A DNA stretch of 35,806 nucleotides. Source: Vibrio jasicida CAIM 1864 = LMG 25398 (GTDB taxonomy: Bacteria; Pseudomonadota; Gammaproteobacteria; Enterobacterales; Vibrionaceae). The stretch lies in the NCBI RefSeq assembly GCF_000400365.1, contig NZ_BAOG01000149.1, positions 1-35,806 of the forward strand. The letters run 5' to 3'. The notes below the pieces were generated by a model. That model saw nothing but the letters and a program-made list of their open reading frames with translations, searched no databases and had not been told where the DNA came from. Position numbers and translations under genes: made by a program. Below are positions 25,733-34,012 of the stretch, in pieces. Within the stretch, counting starts at the first letter, position 1; each line of letters opens with the position of its first letter.

Positions 25733-25760
25733 AAAGCCCGATGGTTGAGCATCGGGCTTT
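25733..25760 (-). terminator. Terminator of the chemoreceptor gene
   Basis: AAAGCCCGATG (25733-25743) pairs with CATCGGGCTTT (25750-25760) around GTTGAG. On the minus strand it lies 45 bp after the chemoreceptor stop and is followed by a T-rich tract. Confidence 0.8.
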
Positions 25761-25804
25761 ACAGAGCGCGCTAGGACAAAGTTAACGCAACCTTTAATGG
25801 CTGT

Positions 25805-27436
25805 TTAAGCCGTTTTAAATTGACTGACGATTTCTTGTAGACCAACTGCCAGTTCACTTAAGTCTCGGCACGCTATCGCGGTTTGACGAGAGCCTGTTGC
25901 GACTTCGCTAGAGAACTGGTTGATGTGTTCAACATTGCGATGCAGCTCTTCAGTCACAGAGCTCTGCTCACTGCACGCACTCGCGATTTGGATGCTCTTT
26001 TCAGCGATGTTGTCAGCGCTTTGTTCTATGTGACCAATCGTCGTACCTGCTCGCTGAGCTTGTTCAACGCACACTTGAATCAAATCGCTGCTGTTGTTTG
26101 TTGCCGATACAGCGGTTTTCGAGCAATTCTGAAGTTTACTGATAATGGCAACGATCTCTTCTGTCGATGCTTGTGTGCGACTCGCTAGCGTACGAACTTC
26201 ATCAGCGACAACGGCAAATCCACGGCCTTGTTCACCCGCTCGGGCAGCTTCAATTGCAGCATTGAGAGCAAGCAGGTTAGTTTGCTCTGCGATGTCTTGA
26301 ATTACGTCAACCACCACGCTGATGTTCGATGCGTCTTGCTCTAGCTCGCTTACCATGGTGCCAACAGATTGAATCGCGACCGAGGCTTCGTTGATCTGTT
26401 CAATACACTCTTGAACCACTTCTAAGCCTTCTTTGGCTTCTTGAGAGGCGCTGTTTGCAGTTTCTGAAGCGGCTTCCGTGTTGCTTGCTACATCATGCAC
26501 CGTTGCTTGCATTTCGTTCATGGCGGTGGCAATCAGGTTAAGTTGTTGCTGCTGCTCATCCATGCCAGAAGAGGTTTGTTCTGAAATAGCGCTCACTTCC
26601 TCGGTGGCGGTGCTCACCTGAGCGGTAGTGGAAGAGATGCTGTCGACCAGACTCAGTAGCTTGGCTTGCATATCTTCACAGGCATCTGCTAATAATCCGA
26701 GCTCGTCGTTACCAATTTTATTGCGCGGAAGTTTGTAGGTAAGGTCGCCGGAAGCAATCTTAGAGGCCATTTCAACCACGTATTGCAGTGGAGAGCAGAT
26801 TTGTTTTGTGAGGAATAGGCCGAGTACAAAGCTCAATGCCAATAAAGCAACAATCGCGATAATGCTATAAGTGATGGCGTCTGCTACCACATCGTGAGTG
26901 CTGTTGATGTCTTCTTTGATGAAGGTTTGGTTTAACTCAACCAGATCTTTAATCGAGTTAGAAAGTGCTTGGAACGTTGAAAAACCATCCAGCAGCATGG
27001 CGTTGGCTTCGTCAATACGTTTCGTGGTTAATAGCTCTGAATATTTGTCGTTGAAGCTACGGTATTTTGACCATGCATTCGATACTTCATTATAAGCATC
27101 ACGGTCGCGCTGATCCCAAAGTGATTTACCGTATTGTTCAATATAGTTGTCGATTTTATTTTCTGATTCATCCAAACCTTTAAGCCAAGTGTTAAATTCA
27201 GCATGGTTTACATTAGTCAACAAAGAGAATTCGTCTTTTCTTAAGGTGCCAATTTCGATTTCAATATTTTTTACCAATAAAATACTTGGCACTGTAGTGT
27301 CAGAAAATTCTGTCATCTTGCTATCAATCAGTTTTATTTGAGAGGTAAAGAAGAAAGATAACGCAATGACGGCAGCGGAGATAACAAGTATCAACGCACT
27401 GATTTTACTTTTAATACTCAGGTTAGAAAGTTTCAT
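25805..27436 (-). CDS. Methyl-accepting chemotaxis protein
   Basis: This 543-residue inner-membrane chemoreceptor has TM1 (about 11-32), a helical periplasmic sensor of the four-helix-bundle type (about 33-188), TM2 (about 189-212, SIIAIVALLALSFVLGLFLT) and a HAMP domain (to about 268). The cytoplasmic signalling coiled coil contains the highly conserved hairpin tip IAEQTNLLALNAAIEAARAG followed by GRGFAVVADEVRTLA. It signals to CheA/CheW to bias flagellar rotation. No C-terminal CheR-docking pentapeptide is present. The ligand is unknown; the neighbouring amino-sugar-acid catabolic cluster makes one of its substrates a speculative candidate. It is a single gene with a possible FliA promoter upstream and its own terminator. 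Confidence 0.94.
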   Translation of the reverse strand: MKLSNLSIKSKISALILVISAAVIALSFFFTSQIKLIDSKMTEFSDTTVPSILLVKNIEIEIGTLRKDEFSLLTNVNHAEFNTWLKGLDESENKIDNYIEQYGKSLWDQRDRDAYNEVSNAWSKYRSFNDKYSELLTTKRIDEANAMLLDGFSTFQALSNSIKDLVELNQTFIKEDINSTHDVVADAITYSIIAIVALLALSFVLGLFLTKQICSPLQYVVEMASKIASGDLTYKLPRNKIGNDELGLLADACEDMQAKLLSLVDSISSTTAQVSTATEEVSAISEQTSSGMDEQQQQLNLIATAMNEMQATVHDVASNTEAASETANSASQEAKEGLEVVQECIEQINEASVAIQSVGTMVSELEQDASNISVVVDVIQDIAEQTNLLALNAAIEAARAGEQGRGFAVVADEVRTLASRTQASTEEIVAIISKLQNCSKTAVSATNNSSDLIQVCVEQAQRAGTTIGHIEQSADNIAEKSIQIASACSEQSSVTEELHRNVEHINQFSSEVATGSRQTAIACRDLSELAVGLQEIVSQFKTA

Positions 27437-27781
27437 AGACTCACTGCAAATTGGGGGCTTGAAAGGCTCGGAGTCTATTCCTGAGATTTGAAATTTAGTG
27501 TGATGAAAGTCTCAAATAGTTTTATCGGAAACGAAAATAAAATGGAAACTTAATGTTCATATTTCGTTTGAAAATAAGTTAATAGTTAATCAATATTGAT
27601 GGGGAAAATAATTAATTAACTTATAAATTATTTCGAGTACGAATTGGTATTAATCTTGATAATCTTACATTCAATCAGAATTTTCTTATTGATGAATTTC
27701 GTTATTTATGTGTTAGCAATTTTTTCCTAAATATTAAAACAAGACATCGTACCGAATTGAAAGTCTTATCTCGGTAAAATA
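27437..27781. other. AT-rich intergenic region upstream of the chemoreceptor
   Basis: This long AT-rich gap has no credible gene. It holds the chemoreceptor promoter and leader (possible FliA element at 27522-27553) and, beyond that, a strongly AT-rich stretch (27580-27740) with poly-A/T tracts of the kind often bound by H-NS; no other clear motif is visible. Confidence 0.4.
27522..27553 (-). promoter_or_regulatory. Possible FliA (sigma-28) promoter of the chemoreceptor
   Basis: On the minus strand TCCGATAA (27529-27522) matches the sigma-28 -10 consensus GCCGATAA in seven of eight bases. TTAAGTTT (27553-27546) resembles the -35, but the 16-base gap is longer than the canonical 11. The start site would lie about 80 bp upstream of the chemoreceptor ATG. 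Confidence 0.4.
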
Positions 27782-27782
27782 A

Positions 27783-27807
27783 AAGCCCGATGCTGAACAT
27801 CGGGCTT
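27783..27807 (-). terminator. Terminator of the RpiR regulator gene
   Basis: AAGCCCGATG (27783-27792) pairs with CATCGGGCTT (27798-27807) around CTGAA. On the minus strand it is followed by TTTTATTTT, 50 bp after the regulator stop. The stem is nearly identical to the one at 25733-25760. Confidence 0.85.
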
Positions 27808-27857
27808 CATTGTTTGAGTTTTATGAGCGAGATTTTAGGTATCTAGACCACGTTGGT

Positions 27858-28721
27858 TTAATCACCAAGAGGCTGTCTTTCCAAACCGCCACGGTAAGAG
27901 TCAAGGGCAACTTTGAGTCGACGAAGTTTATCGCGTGAGCGTCGCTTATGATTAACGGCTAATGCCATCGAAAGTACATCAACCAAAGCCAACATCGCGT
28001 AGCGAGAAGCGGATGGCTTGTAGATGAAATCCGTCTCTTGGTGTTCAATAGGCAGAACCAAATCGGCTTGCTCAGTCAAAGGTGTGTCTTTCGGAGTAAT
28101 CACAATGACTTTCACGCCGTACTGCTTGGCTAATTGCGCGGTTTCTATGATGGCAGGGGTATAGCCAGTGGCTGAGATCATGACCAACACATCGTTCGCA
28201 TCTGCCGTCGCCGCAATCATGCGCGATAACAAGCCATCGTTGTAAGCCACAACAGGGTAACCCAGACGGAATAAGCGATGCTGCATCTCCTGTGCTGCAA
28301 TGGTTGATCCGCCCCCCATACCAATACAGATTACTTGTCTTGCGTTGTGCAGCCAGTTCACAGCAGTGTCGATATCTTCTTCAACTATCAAACTGCGGTT
28401 TACATCAAGGGATTGCTTGATCGACTCATAAATGCCTTGGTAGCCACTTTGGTCAGGCGGCTCAAGGATGAATCGTTGTCCAACCGTTAAGGTTTGTGCC
28501 AGTTTGATCTTCATATCACGCACGTTTTTGCAGCCAACAGCTTTAGCAAAACGGGTGATGGTGGCTTCACTCACTTCTGCGCTTTCTGCCAGTTCAGTAA
28601 TGCTGGCATTGGCGGCAGTTTGAATGTCGTCCATGATCAACTTCGCGACCTTCTTTTCGGCATCGCGCAGCGCACTGAAACGTTCAGTGATTTGAGAGAT
28701 AATATCGACTTCTAAACTCAA
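27858..28721 (-). CDS. RpiR/MurR-family transcriptional regulator
   Basis: This 287-residue protein has an N-terminal RpiR helix-turn-helix (about 1-77; FSALRDAEKKVAKLIMDD, ASITELAESAEVSEATITRFAKAVGC) and a C-terminal SIS sugar-phosphate-binding domain (about 115-255; ICIGMGGGSTIAAQEMQHRLFRLG, DVLVMISATGYTP). Such regulators sense phosphosugars, which fits a catabolic cluster that produces KDPG. The start is TTG, supported by AGGA 7-8 bases upstream; no in-frame ATG lies nearby. It follows the dehydratase gene by 89 bp containing a hairpin, so the two are probably co-transcribed with reduced regulator output. Likely targets are its own unit and the divergent deacylase operon. Confidence 0.9.
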   Translation of the reverse strand: MSLEVDIISQITERFSALRDAEKKVAKLIMDDIQTAANASITELAESAEVSEATITRFAKAVGCKNVRDMKIKLAQTLTVGQRFILEPPDQSGYQGIYESIKQSLDVNRSLIVEEDIDTAVNWLHNARQVICIGMGGGSTIAAQEMQHRLFRLGYPVVAYNDGLLSRMIAATADANDVLVMISATGYTPAIIETAQLAKQYGVKVIVITPKDTPLTEQADLVLPIEHQETDFIYKPSASRYAMLALVDVLSMALAVNHKRRSRDKLRRLKVALDSYRGGLERQPLGD

Positions 28722-28742
28722 GCTGTGTTCCTATCTTTTACA

Positions 28743-28765
28743 TGGAGGCGATTGTGCCGCCTCCA
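28743..28765 (-). other. Attenuator-like hairpin between dehydratase and regulator genes
   Basis: TGGAGGCG (28743-28750) pairs with CGCCTCCA (28758-28765) around a 7-base loop. No T run follows on the minus strand, so it is probably a stability or partial-termination hairpin that lowers regulator expression. Confidence 0.5.
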
Positions 28766-28810
28766 CTGGTTTGGCATGAAGTATAACGAAAAGCCTCACT
28801 AAGCTCATCA

Positions 28811-30082
28811 TCAGAAACGGGTTTTCACCCAATGAGTGACTTGATACTCATCATCACAAACCGCCACGGCACGCCACTTATCAAACGTTAAACATGGATG
28901 AGAGGTTGAGAAGGCTATCATATCACCCACTTGAAGGTCGCTGTTTGCGTCTACTTCGATGAACGCGTGCTGATCCATCACAGCAGTCGTTACCGCACTT
29001 TCAATAGAGATTGACTCACCTTCGCGGTATGCGCGCTCAGGGATTGGCAATCCAGCATCAAACGCCACGTCACGTTTGCCAAAGCCGGCAACTAGCTTGT
29101 TTGGCTCGGGGCGAGAAATGACATAAGCCCAAAGCTCTAGTGCTGATTCCAGATCACCACCTAAGTCACACGCGGCACCTTGGTTGTTTTCAGCGCGCTG
29201 CATGACTTTGTTTTGTGCGTCTAGGTAAATGCCTGTGTCATGAATTGCGTAGCAACCTGGGCGAATGATGGCGTCAAAATCTTCTAGGTTGGCAAAGCAT
29301 TCAGAAACTACGTCATACCAAGCAGAGCCTGCGCCAGTGACCAGAGGTTTGGACTCAATCAACTTGTCGTTTTGTAGTTGAGCTGCGATTTCCAATGTGG
29401 TGTTGAGGAAGTCACGGATGTCCTGCTCAGCATTGTCACCATGAATGACACCTTCGTAAACCTCGATACCTTTGAGTGTAAGGTGAGGTTGCTGGTGGAT
29501 GAGTGTGGCGAGCTCAACCACATCTTGTTGATTTCGGCATCCACAGCGACCGCCTTCGACACCAAACTCAATCAGTACATTAAGCGGCAATTGATGCTCA
29601 GCGAAGGCACGTTCGAGCGCTTTGACGTTTCGGCTTGAGTCCACACAGCAATAGAAGTTGATTCCATGGGTTTCAATCAAGTTGGCGATGATGGTCATGT
29701 TTGCGCGCCCAACTAGTTGGTTCGCCATGATGATGTTTTTCGCTCCGCCTAGCGCCGCAATCTCTGCCTGAGCCGGTGTTGCGACGGTAATGCCCCAAGC
29801 GCCGTTTTCTAATTGCTGCTGAAAGAAAGCGGGAGTCATGGTGGTTTTACCGTGCGGTGACAACTTCACTTTGTGCTGATTGGCAAAACGCTGCATCCAA
29901 TCGAGGTTGTTCTTCAATGAAGAAGATTTGATCACCGCTGCGGGCAGGGTGATCTCTTCATGGATCAGGCTGTGTAACCCGTCCGAATTGCACGCAACAG
30001 GTTGAGCCTTTTCTCCGTAACCTGGCGTGGTAACACACTCATTATGATAGTTTTTATCACACTTTTGGCGATTGTCTTTCAT
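28811..30082 (-). CDS. DSD1-like PLP-dependent D-amino-acid (amino-sugar acid) dehydratase/deaminase
   Basis: This 423-residue protein has the fold-type III PLP barrel of the alanine racemase/D-serine dehydratase family. The PLP lysine is K79 in SPHGKTTM, matching the PHxKT motif. The C-terminal beta domain carries H395 and C397 in the SHPCLTFDKW motif, the zinc ligands of DSD1 D-serine dehydratases. These enzymes remove the amino group and a beta-hydroxyl from 3-hydroxy D-amino acids, giving an enamine/imine that becomes a 2-keto acid. In this cluster the best substrate is D-glucosaminate, yielding 2-keto-3-deoxygluconate. D-serine or D-threonine are alternatives. It is divergent from the deacylase gene and upstream of the RpiR regulator. 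The N-terminal 30 residues are variable and the exact start could lie downstream. Confidence 0.85.
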   Translation of the reverse strand: MKDNRQKCDKNYHNECVTTPGYGEKAQPVACNSDGLHSLIHEEITLPAAVIKSSSLKNNLDWMQRFANQHKVKLSPHGKTTMTPAFFQQQLENGAWGITVATPAQAEIAALGGAKNIIMANQLVGRANMTIIANLIETHGINFYCCVDSSRNVKALERAFAEHQLPLNVLIEFGVEGGRCGCRNQQDVVELATLIHQQPHLTLKGIEVYEGVIHGDNAEQDIRDFLNTTLEIAAQLQNDKLIESKPLVTGAGSAWYDVVSECFANLEDFDAIIRPGCYAIHDTGIYLDAQNKVMQRAENNQGAACDLGGDLESALELWAYVISRPEPNKLVAGFGKRDVAFDAGLPIPERAYREGESISIESAVTTAVMDQHAFIEVDANSDLQVGDMIAFSTSHPCLTFDKWRAVAVCDDEYQVTHWVKTRF

Positions 30083-30184
30083 GGCGCACCTACTTCTAAC
30101 ATGGTCTAAGTGGTTGATATTTAGTGTTTGTTGCTAACTACCATAAATAATATGTTAGAAAGTATCAAACAAATCTGAGTTTTT

Positions 30185-30200
30185 TGTGTGTTTCTTCACT
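30185..30200. promoter_or_regulatory. CRP-like site between the divergent catabolic operons
   Basis: TGTGTGTTTCTTCACT matches the CRP consensus TGTGA-N6-TCACA at 8 of 10 informative positions. It lies between the dehydratase and deacylase starts, 62 bp before the latter, a sensible place for catabolite control. Confidence 0.45.
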
Positions 30201-30261
30201 GTTTAAATTTCAAGAATTATTAAGATGGAATCATGTTAACGACGGACGAAGAGAGTGAAGT

Positions 30262-31707
30262 ATGTTGTTCGATACCATTATCAAAAGCGTAGAGGTATTT
30301 GACGGTACGGGTGCAGCACCATTCATTGCTGATGTTGCGATTCGTCAAGATCGTATTGAGCAAGTAGGGCAGCTAGACGAGCTTTCTGCAAAGAAGGTTA
30401 TCAACGGTCAGGGTCTTGCGTTGGCTCCGGGATTTATTGATGTACACACGCACGATGACACCAATGTGATTCGTTACCCTGACTGCTTGCCAAAGATCAG
30501 CCAAGGCGTGACGACGGTAATCGTAGGCAATTGCGGAATTAGCGCAAGTCCTGCGGTACTCAGTGATACTCCGCCAGACCCAATGAACCTATTGGGCAAG
30601 CAGGAAGACTTCAAATACCCAACTTTTGCGGAGTATGCGAAGGCTGTACAAGCGGCGAACCCTGCGGTCAACGTTGCAGCGTTAGTCGGTCACACAACTT
30701 TACGTAACAACGTAATGGACGACTTACTGCGCACGGCTACCGATGAAGAAATCGAGCAAATGCGCCAAACACTGGCACAAGCGATGGAAGAGGGCGCATT
30801 GGGTTTGAGCTCGGGTCTTGCTTATGCGAGTGCCAAGCAAGCGAACGCGGATGAAGTCATGCGCCTAGCGGAAATTCTCGGTCATCACGGTGGTATCTAC
30901 ACCACGCACATGCGCACCGAGTTTGAAGAAATCATCAGCGCAATGGAAGAAGCCTTTGAAACTGGGCAGTACGCCAAAGTGCCAGTGGTGATTTCTCATC
31001 TTAAGTGTGCAGGTGCAGGCAACTGGGGACGCACGGTAGAAGTGCTGGATTTGATGGATAAGGTTTCTGAGCATCAAGACGTGTCTTGCGATTGCTACCC
31101 ATATTCTGCCAGTTCTTCAACGCTGGATTTAAAACAGGTGACGGATGAAATCGACATCTTCATCACTTGGTCTGAAAGCAAACCTGAACACGCTGGCAAG
31201 ATGCTGAAAGACATTGCTGACGAGATGCAACTGCCTCTTATGGAAGCAGCAAAAACGTTGCAACCTGCGGGTGCGGTTTATCACTGCATGGATGAAAACG
31301 ACGTCAAACGTGTCCTTAAGTATAAGTTGACCATGGTGGGCTCGGACGGATTGCCAAATGACCCGCACCCACATCCACGTTTGTGGGGCACATTCCCGAA
31401 AGTCTTGGGACATTACTGTCGTGAAGAACAGCTTTTCCCATTGGCAGAAGCGATTCACAAGATGACGGGGATGTCAGCAACACGCTACCAATTGAAAGAT
31501 CGTGGGGAAATAAAAACAGGCGCTTACGCAGACTTGGTTTTATTTAACCCAAATACAATTAAAGATACTGCAACGTTCGAAAATCCAATTTCCGTCGCGC
31601 AAGGTATTGAATCTGTATTTGTAAATGGCGAACTATCTTATTTAAAAGATAAAGTCACCGAAAATAGAAATGGCGTATTTATTTATAGAAATAATACCCA
31701 TCAATAA
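30262..31707 (+). CDS. N-acyl-D-amino-acid deacylase (D-aminoacylase family)
   Basis: This 481-residue zinc amidohydrolase has the small beta domain at both ends and a TIM barrel. It shows FIDVHTHDD (H62, H64), the metal-bridging cysteine C91 (IVGNCGIS), YTTHMRTE, VISHLKCAG, SCDCYPYSASSSTL and the catalytic Asp in VGSDGLPNDPHPHPRLWGTF, all typical of D-aminoacylases. It removes the acyl group from N-acyl-D-amino acids. Alongside KDG kinase and KDPG aldolase genes, the probable substrate is N-acetyl-D-glucosaminate, giving D-glucosaminate and acetate. It leads the plus-strand operon and is followed by the RidA gene 51 bp later. It is cytoplasmic, with no signal peptide. The ribosome-binding site is GAGAGTGA. 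Confidence 0.9.
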   Translation: MLFDTIIKSVEVFDGTGAAPFIADVAIRQDRIEQVGQLDELSAKKVINGQGLALAPGFIDVHTHDDTNVIRYPDCLPKISQGVTTVIVGNCGISASPAVLSDTPPDPMNLLGKQEDFKYPTFAEYAKAVQAANPAVNVAALVGHTTLRNNVMDDLLRTATDEEIEQMRQTLAQAMEEGALGLSSGLAYASAKQANADEVMRLAEILGHHGGIYTTHMRTEFEEIISAMEEAFETGQYAKVPVVISHLKCAGAGNWGRTVEVLDLMDKVSEHQDVSCDCYPYSASSSTLDLKQVTDEIDIFITWSESKPEHAGKMLKDIADEMQLPLMEAAKTLQPAGAVYHCMDENDVKRVLKYKLTMVGSDGLPNDPHPHPRLWGTFPKVLGHYCREEQLFPLAEAIHKMTGMSATRYQLKDRGEIKTGAYADLVLFNPNTIKDTATFENPISVAQGIESVFVNGELSYLKDKVTENRNGVFIYRNNTHQ

Positions 31708-31758
31708 CTTATTAAATTAATTAATTTTATAGATTAAGCATTATCACTGGAGAATATT

Positions 31759-32151
31759 ATGTCAATTAAACGTTATGGTGTAGAAGGCGGCGTAGGTACT
31801 GGCGGTCAACATTTACCATTTGCACGTGCAACAGAAGCGGGCGGCTTCTTATACGTATCGGGTCAAACACCAATGACTGACGGCGAAGTGGTAGAAGGCG
31901 GTATCGTTGACCAGTCTCGCCTAGCGATTCAAAACTGTGTCGACATCATGGAAGAAGCAGGCTACACACTAGCTGACGTGGTACACGTAAAAGTGGTACT
32001 AACGGATTCTCGTTACTTCCAATCGTTCAATAAAGTGTTCAGAGAGTTCTTTGGTGACCACCCACCTGCACGTATTTGCATGGTGTGTGACCTCGTGGTG
32101 GACGTGAAAGTTGAAGTCGATGTGACTTGCTACCGCGAAGATCGCCGATAG
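31759..32151 (+). CDS. RidA-family enamine/imine deaminase
   Basis: This 130-residue member of the RidA/YjgF/UK114 family forms trimers that speed hydrolysis of reactive enamines and imines to keto acids and ammonia. The catalytic arginine is R105 in PPARICMVCDL, followed by VEVDVTCYRE. The role follows directly from the neighbour: the PLP dehydratase releases an enamine that RidA would convert to 2-keto-3-deoxygluconate or another keto acid, protecting PLP enzymes from damage. It is preceded by a good GGAG ribosome-binding site and sits between the deacylase and symporter genes. Confidence 0.92.
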   Translation: MSIKRYGVEGGVGTGGQHLPFARATEAGGFLYVSGQTPMTDGEVVEGGIVDQSRLAIQNCVDIMEEAGYTLADVVHVKVVLTDSRYFQSFNKVFREFFGDHPPARICMVCDLVVDVKVEVDVTCYREDRR

Positions 32152-32180
32152 AAATCACACTTTACCTAATTAAATAAAAT

Positions 32181-32228
32181 AGAGTGCCGGAAATAATTAC
32201 TTTCCTGTTATTATCTTTTTGGCACTCT
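32181..32228. repeat. Nested inverted repeat between ridA-like and symporter genes
   Basis: AGAGTGCC (32181-32188) and GGCACTCT (32221-32228) are perfect arms enclosing an inner hairpin GGAAA/TTTCC (32189-32205) and a T-rich segment. It may act as a weak terminator or RNA-processing site at the end of the deacylase-RidA transcript. Confidence 0.5.
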
Positions 32229-32344
32229 CACTCCCTACATAAATATAATTTCATAAAGCAGTAGTGCCTAATATATTTAGCAAATGCTATAAAAATAAAA
32301 TTAGATAATTTCTGGAATAAAATCTAATACTTGCTGCTGGAATT

Positions 32345-32373
32345 ATATCAATCTGAAAGATGGATTTTGATAT
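32345..32373. promoter_or_regulatory. Inverted ATATCA motif upstream of the symporter, possible RpiR site
   Basis: ATATCA (32345-32350) and TGATAT (32368-32373) form an inverted repeat just before the symporter ribosome-binding site. TTGATAT also occurs in the divergent dehydratase/deacylase gap (30114-30120). A shared operator is possible but the motif is short and AT-rich. Confidence 0.3.
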
Positions 32374-32385
32374 GAGAGGTGTTCA

Positions 32386-33909
32386 ATGAACAGTACACTT
32401 TTTCTTACCGGCTTCGGTGTGTATGTCTTATTTTTAATTTGGTTGGGATGGTTTGTCTCTCGCAATCAAAAATCAGGTGAAGACTTTCTACTCGGTGGTC
32501 GAGGCTTACCTCTGTTCCTCGTATTAGGTACCACGGTAGCAACTATGGTTGGCACGGGCTCTAGTATGGGCGCGGTTGGCTTTGGTTATTCAAACGGTTG
32601 GGCTGGTGCGCTTTACGGCATTGGCGGCGCAATTGGTATCTTGTTATTGGCACTGTGGTTTGCGCCAGTCCGTAAACTCAACTTTATGACCATGAGTGAA
32701 GAGCTCGCATACTACGTAGGTGCAAACCGCATCGTGAAGAACGTGGTTGGTCTGCTTATCTTTATCGCTTCTATTGGCTGGTTGGGCGCACACATCCTTG
32801 GTGGTGGTATGTACCTAGCGTGGATTGCCGATATTGAGCTGAGCACTGCGAAGATGATCATCGCAGCTGCGTTTACCATTTACGTCGTTATTGGCGGCTA
32901 CACTGCGGTGGTTTGGACAGACACCATTCAAGCTATCATCTTATTCGTTGGCTTCATCCTGATGGCGGTACTGTCAGTGCAGCACATTGGCGGCTTGGAT
33001 AACCTGTACTCAGCCATGGACCCAGAAGCGGTGAGTTTCCTTGCGATTGATAAGCTTGGTCTAATCCCAGCGGTTTCTCTTGCTGTTGTGATTGGTGTGG
33101 GTGTACTTGCAACGCCTTCATTCCGCCAACGCATCTACTCAGGTAAAGACGTATCAACCATCCGCCGTTCATTTGTGGCGTCTGGTGTGCTGTACTTGTT
33201 CTTCTCTATCATTCCAGCAGTCATTGGTATGGCGGCGCATGCGATTGACCCTGAGTTGAACAATGCAAACTTTGCTTTCCCATACATCGCGGCAACGGTA
33301 TTGCCAGTAGGTGTTGGTCTTATCGTTCTGATTGCTGGTCTATCAGCAACTATGTCGAGTGCGAGTTCGGATGCGATTGCGGGCGTGTCTATCTTATTGC
33401 GTGATGTGTACGTTATGTTCACCGGTCGCGTGCCAAACAAAGAATCCATGTTGAATTACTCTCGCTTGGCTTTGGTTGTGGTGATCGGTTGTGCATTGCT
33501 GTTCGCTCTAACTTCGAACGACATCATCGGCTACATCACTAAGATGATCTCGACAGTCATGTCTGGCATGTTCGTGTGCGGTATGTTGGGTCGCTTCTGG
33601 AAGCGTTACAACTGGCAAGGTGCGTTGGCAACATTGGCAGGTGCGTCTATTGCTTCATTTGCAGTAATGCTGAGCCCTGACCTGACCGCTTTCTGGGGCA
33701 ACCCAGTGATTCCATCTTGCTTGTTTGCTCTAACTGCTGGTGTGGCAATGAGCCTAGTGACTCCAGCTAACCAAGTATCACCAGAAATGGCACGAGCAAT
33801 CCTTGATGATGAGCGTGCTCTAATGGAAATGGAACTGTCTGACAAAGGTGTTCTGGAAGAAGACGCTTCTCTACAAAATCGCGCAACGGCGGCAAATCAA
33901 AACGCTTAA
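32386..33909 (+). CDS. Sodium:solute symporter (SSS family)
   Basis: This 507-residue inner-membrane protein has about 13 helices in the LeuT-like SSS fold. Recognisable segments are the N-terminal FLIWLGWFVSRNQKSGEDFLLGGRGLPLFLVLGTTVATMVGTGS stretch, where the GGR and substrate/sodium-site helix 1 lie, the IGGYTAVVWTDTIQAIILFVG helix, and the SATMSSASSDAIAG motif near residues 318-331 that is part of the Na+ site. It imports small solutes with sodium. In this cluster the cargo is probably N-acetyl-D-glucosaminate or a related sugar acid. Spacing of 234 bp from the RidA gene allows its own promoter; a GAGAGGTG ribosome-binding site precedes the ATG. Confidence 0.92.
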   Translation: MNSTLFLTGFGVYVLFLIWLGWFVSRNQKSGEDFLLGGRGLPLFLVLGTTVATMVGTGSSMGAVGFGYSNGWAGALYGIGGAIGILLLALWFAPVRKLNFMTMSEELAYYVGANRIVKNVVGLLIFIASIGWLGAHILGGGMYLAWIADIELSTAKMIIAAAFTIYVVIGGYTAVVWTDTIQAIILFVGFILMAVLSVQHIGGLDNLYSAMDPEAVSFLAIDKLGLIPAVSLAVVIGVGVLATPSFRQRIYSGKDVSTIRRSFVASGVLYLFFSIIPAVIGMAAHAIDPELNNANFAFPYIAATVLPVGVGLIVLIAGLSATMSSASSDAIAGVSILLRDVYVMFTGRVPNKESMLNYSRLALVVVIGCALLFALTSNDIIGYITKMISTVMSGMFVCGMLGRFWKRYNWQGALATLAGASIASFAVMLSPDLTAFWGNPVIPSCLFALTAGVAMSLVTPANQVSPEMARAILDDERALMEMELSDKGVLEEDASLQNRATAANQNA

Positions 33910-33962
33910 CAGCAGAGAGTTTCCGGCTCGAACAGAAACTCGCTCATAAGCTCCTGACAAAC

Positions 33963-33984
33963 TGGTGGCTCCCCCGAGCCACCA
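33963..33984 (+). terminator. Hairpin after the symporter gene, probably partial terminator
   Basis: TGGTGGCTC (33963-33971) pairs with GAGCCACCA (33976-33984) around CCCC. The following TTCTAAATCT is a poor T tract, so read-through into the kinase gene is likely. Confidence 0.55.
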
Positions 33985-34012
33985 TTCTAAATCTATCCAA
34001 AGTAGGTGAACG

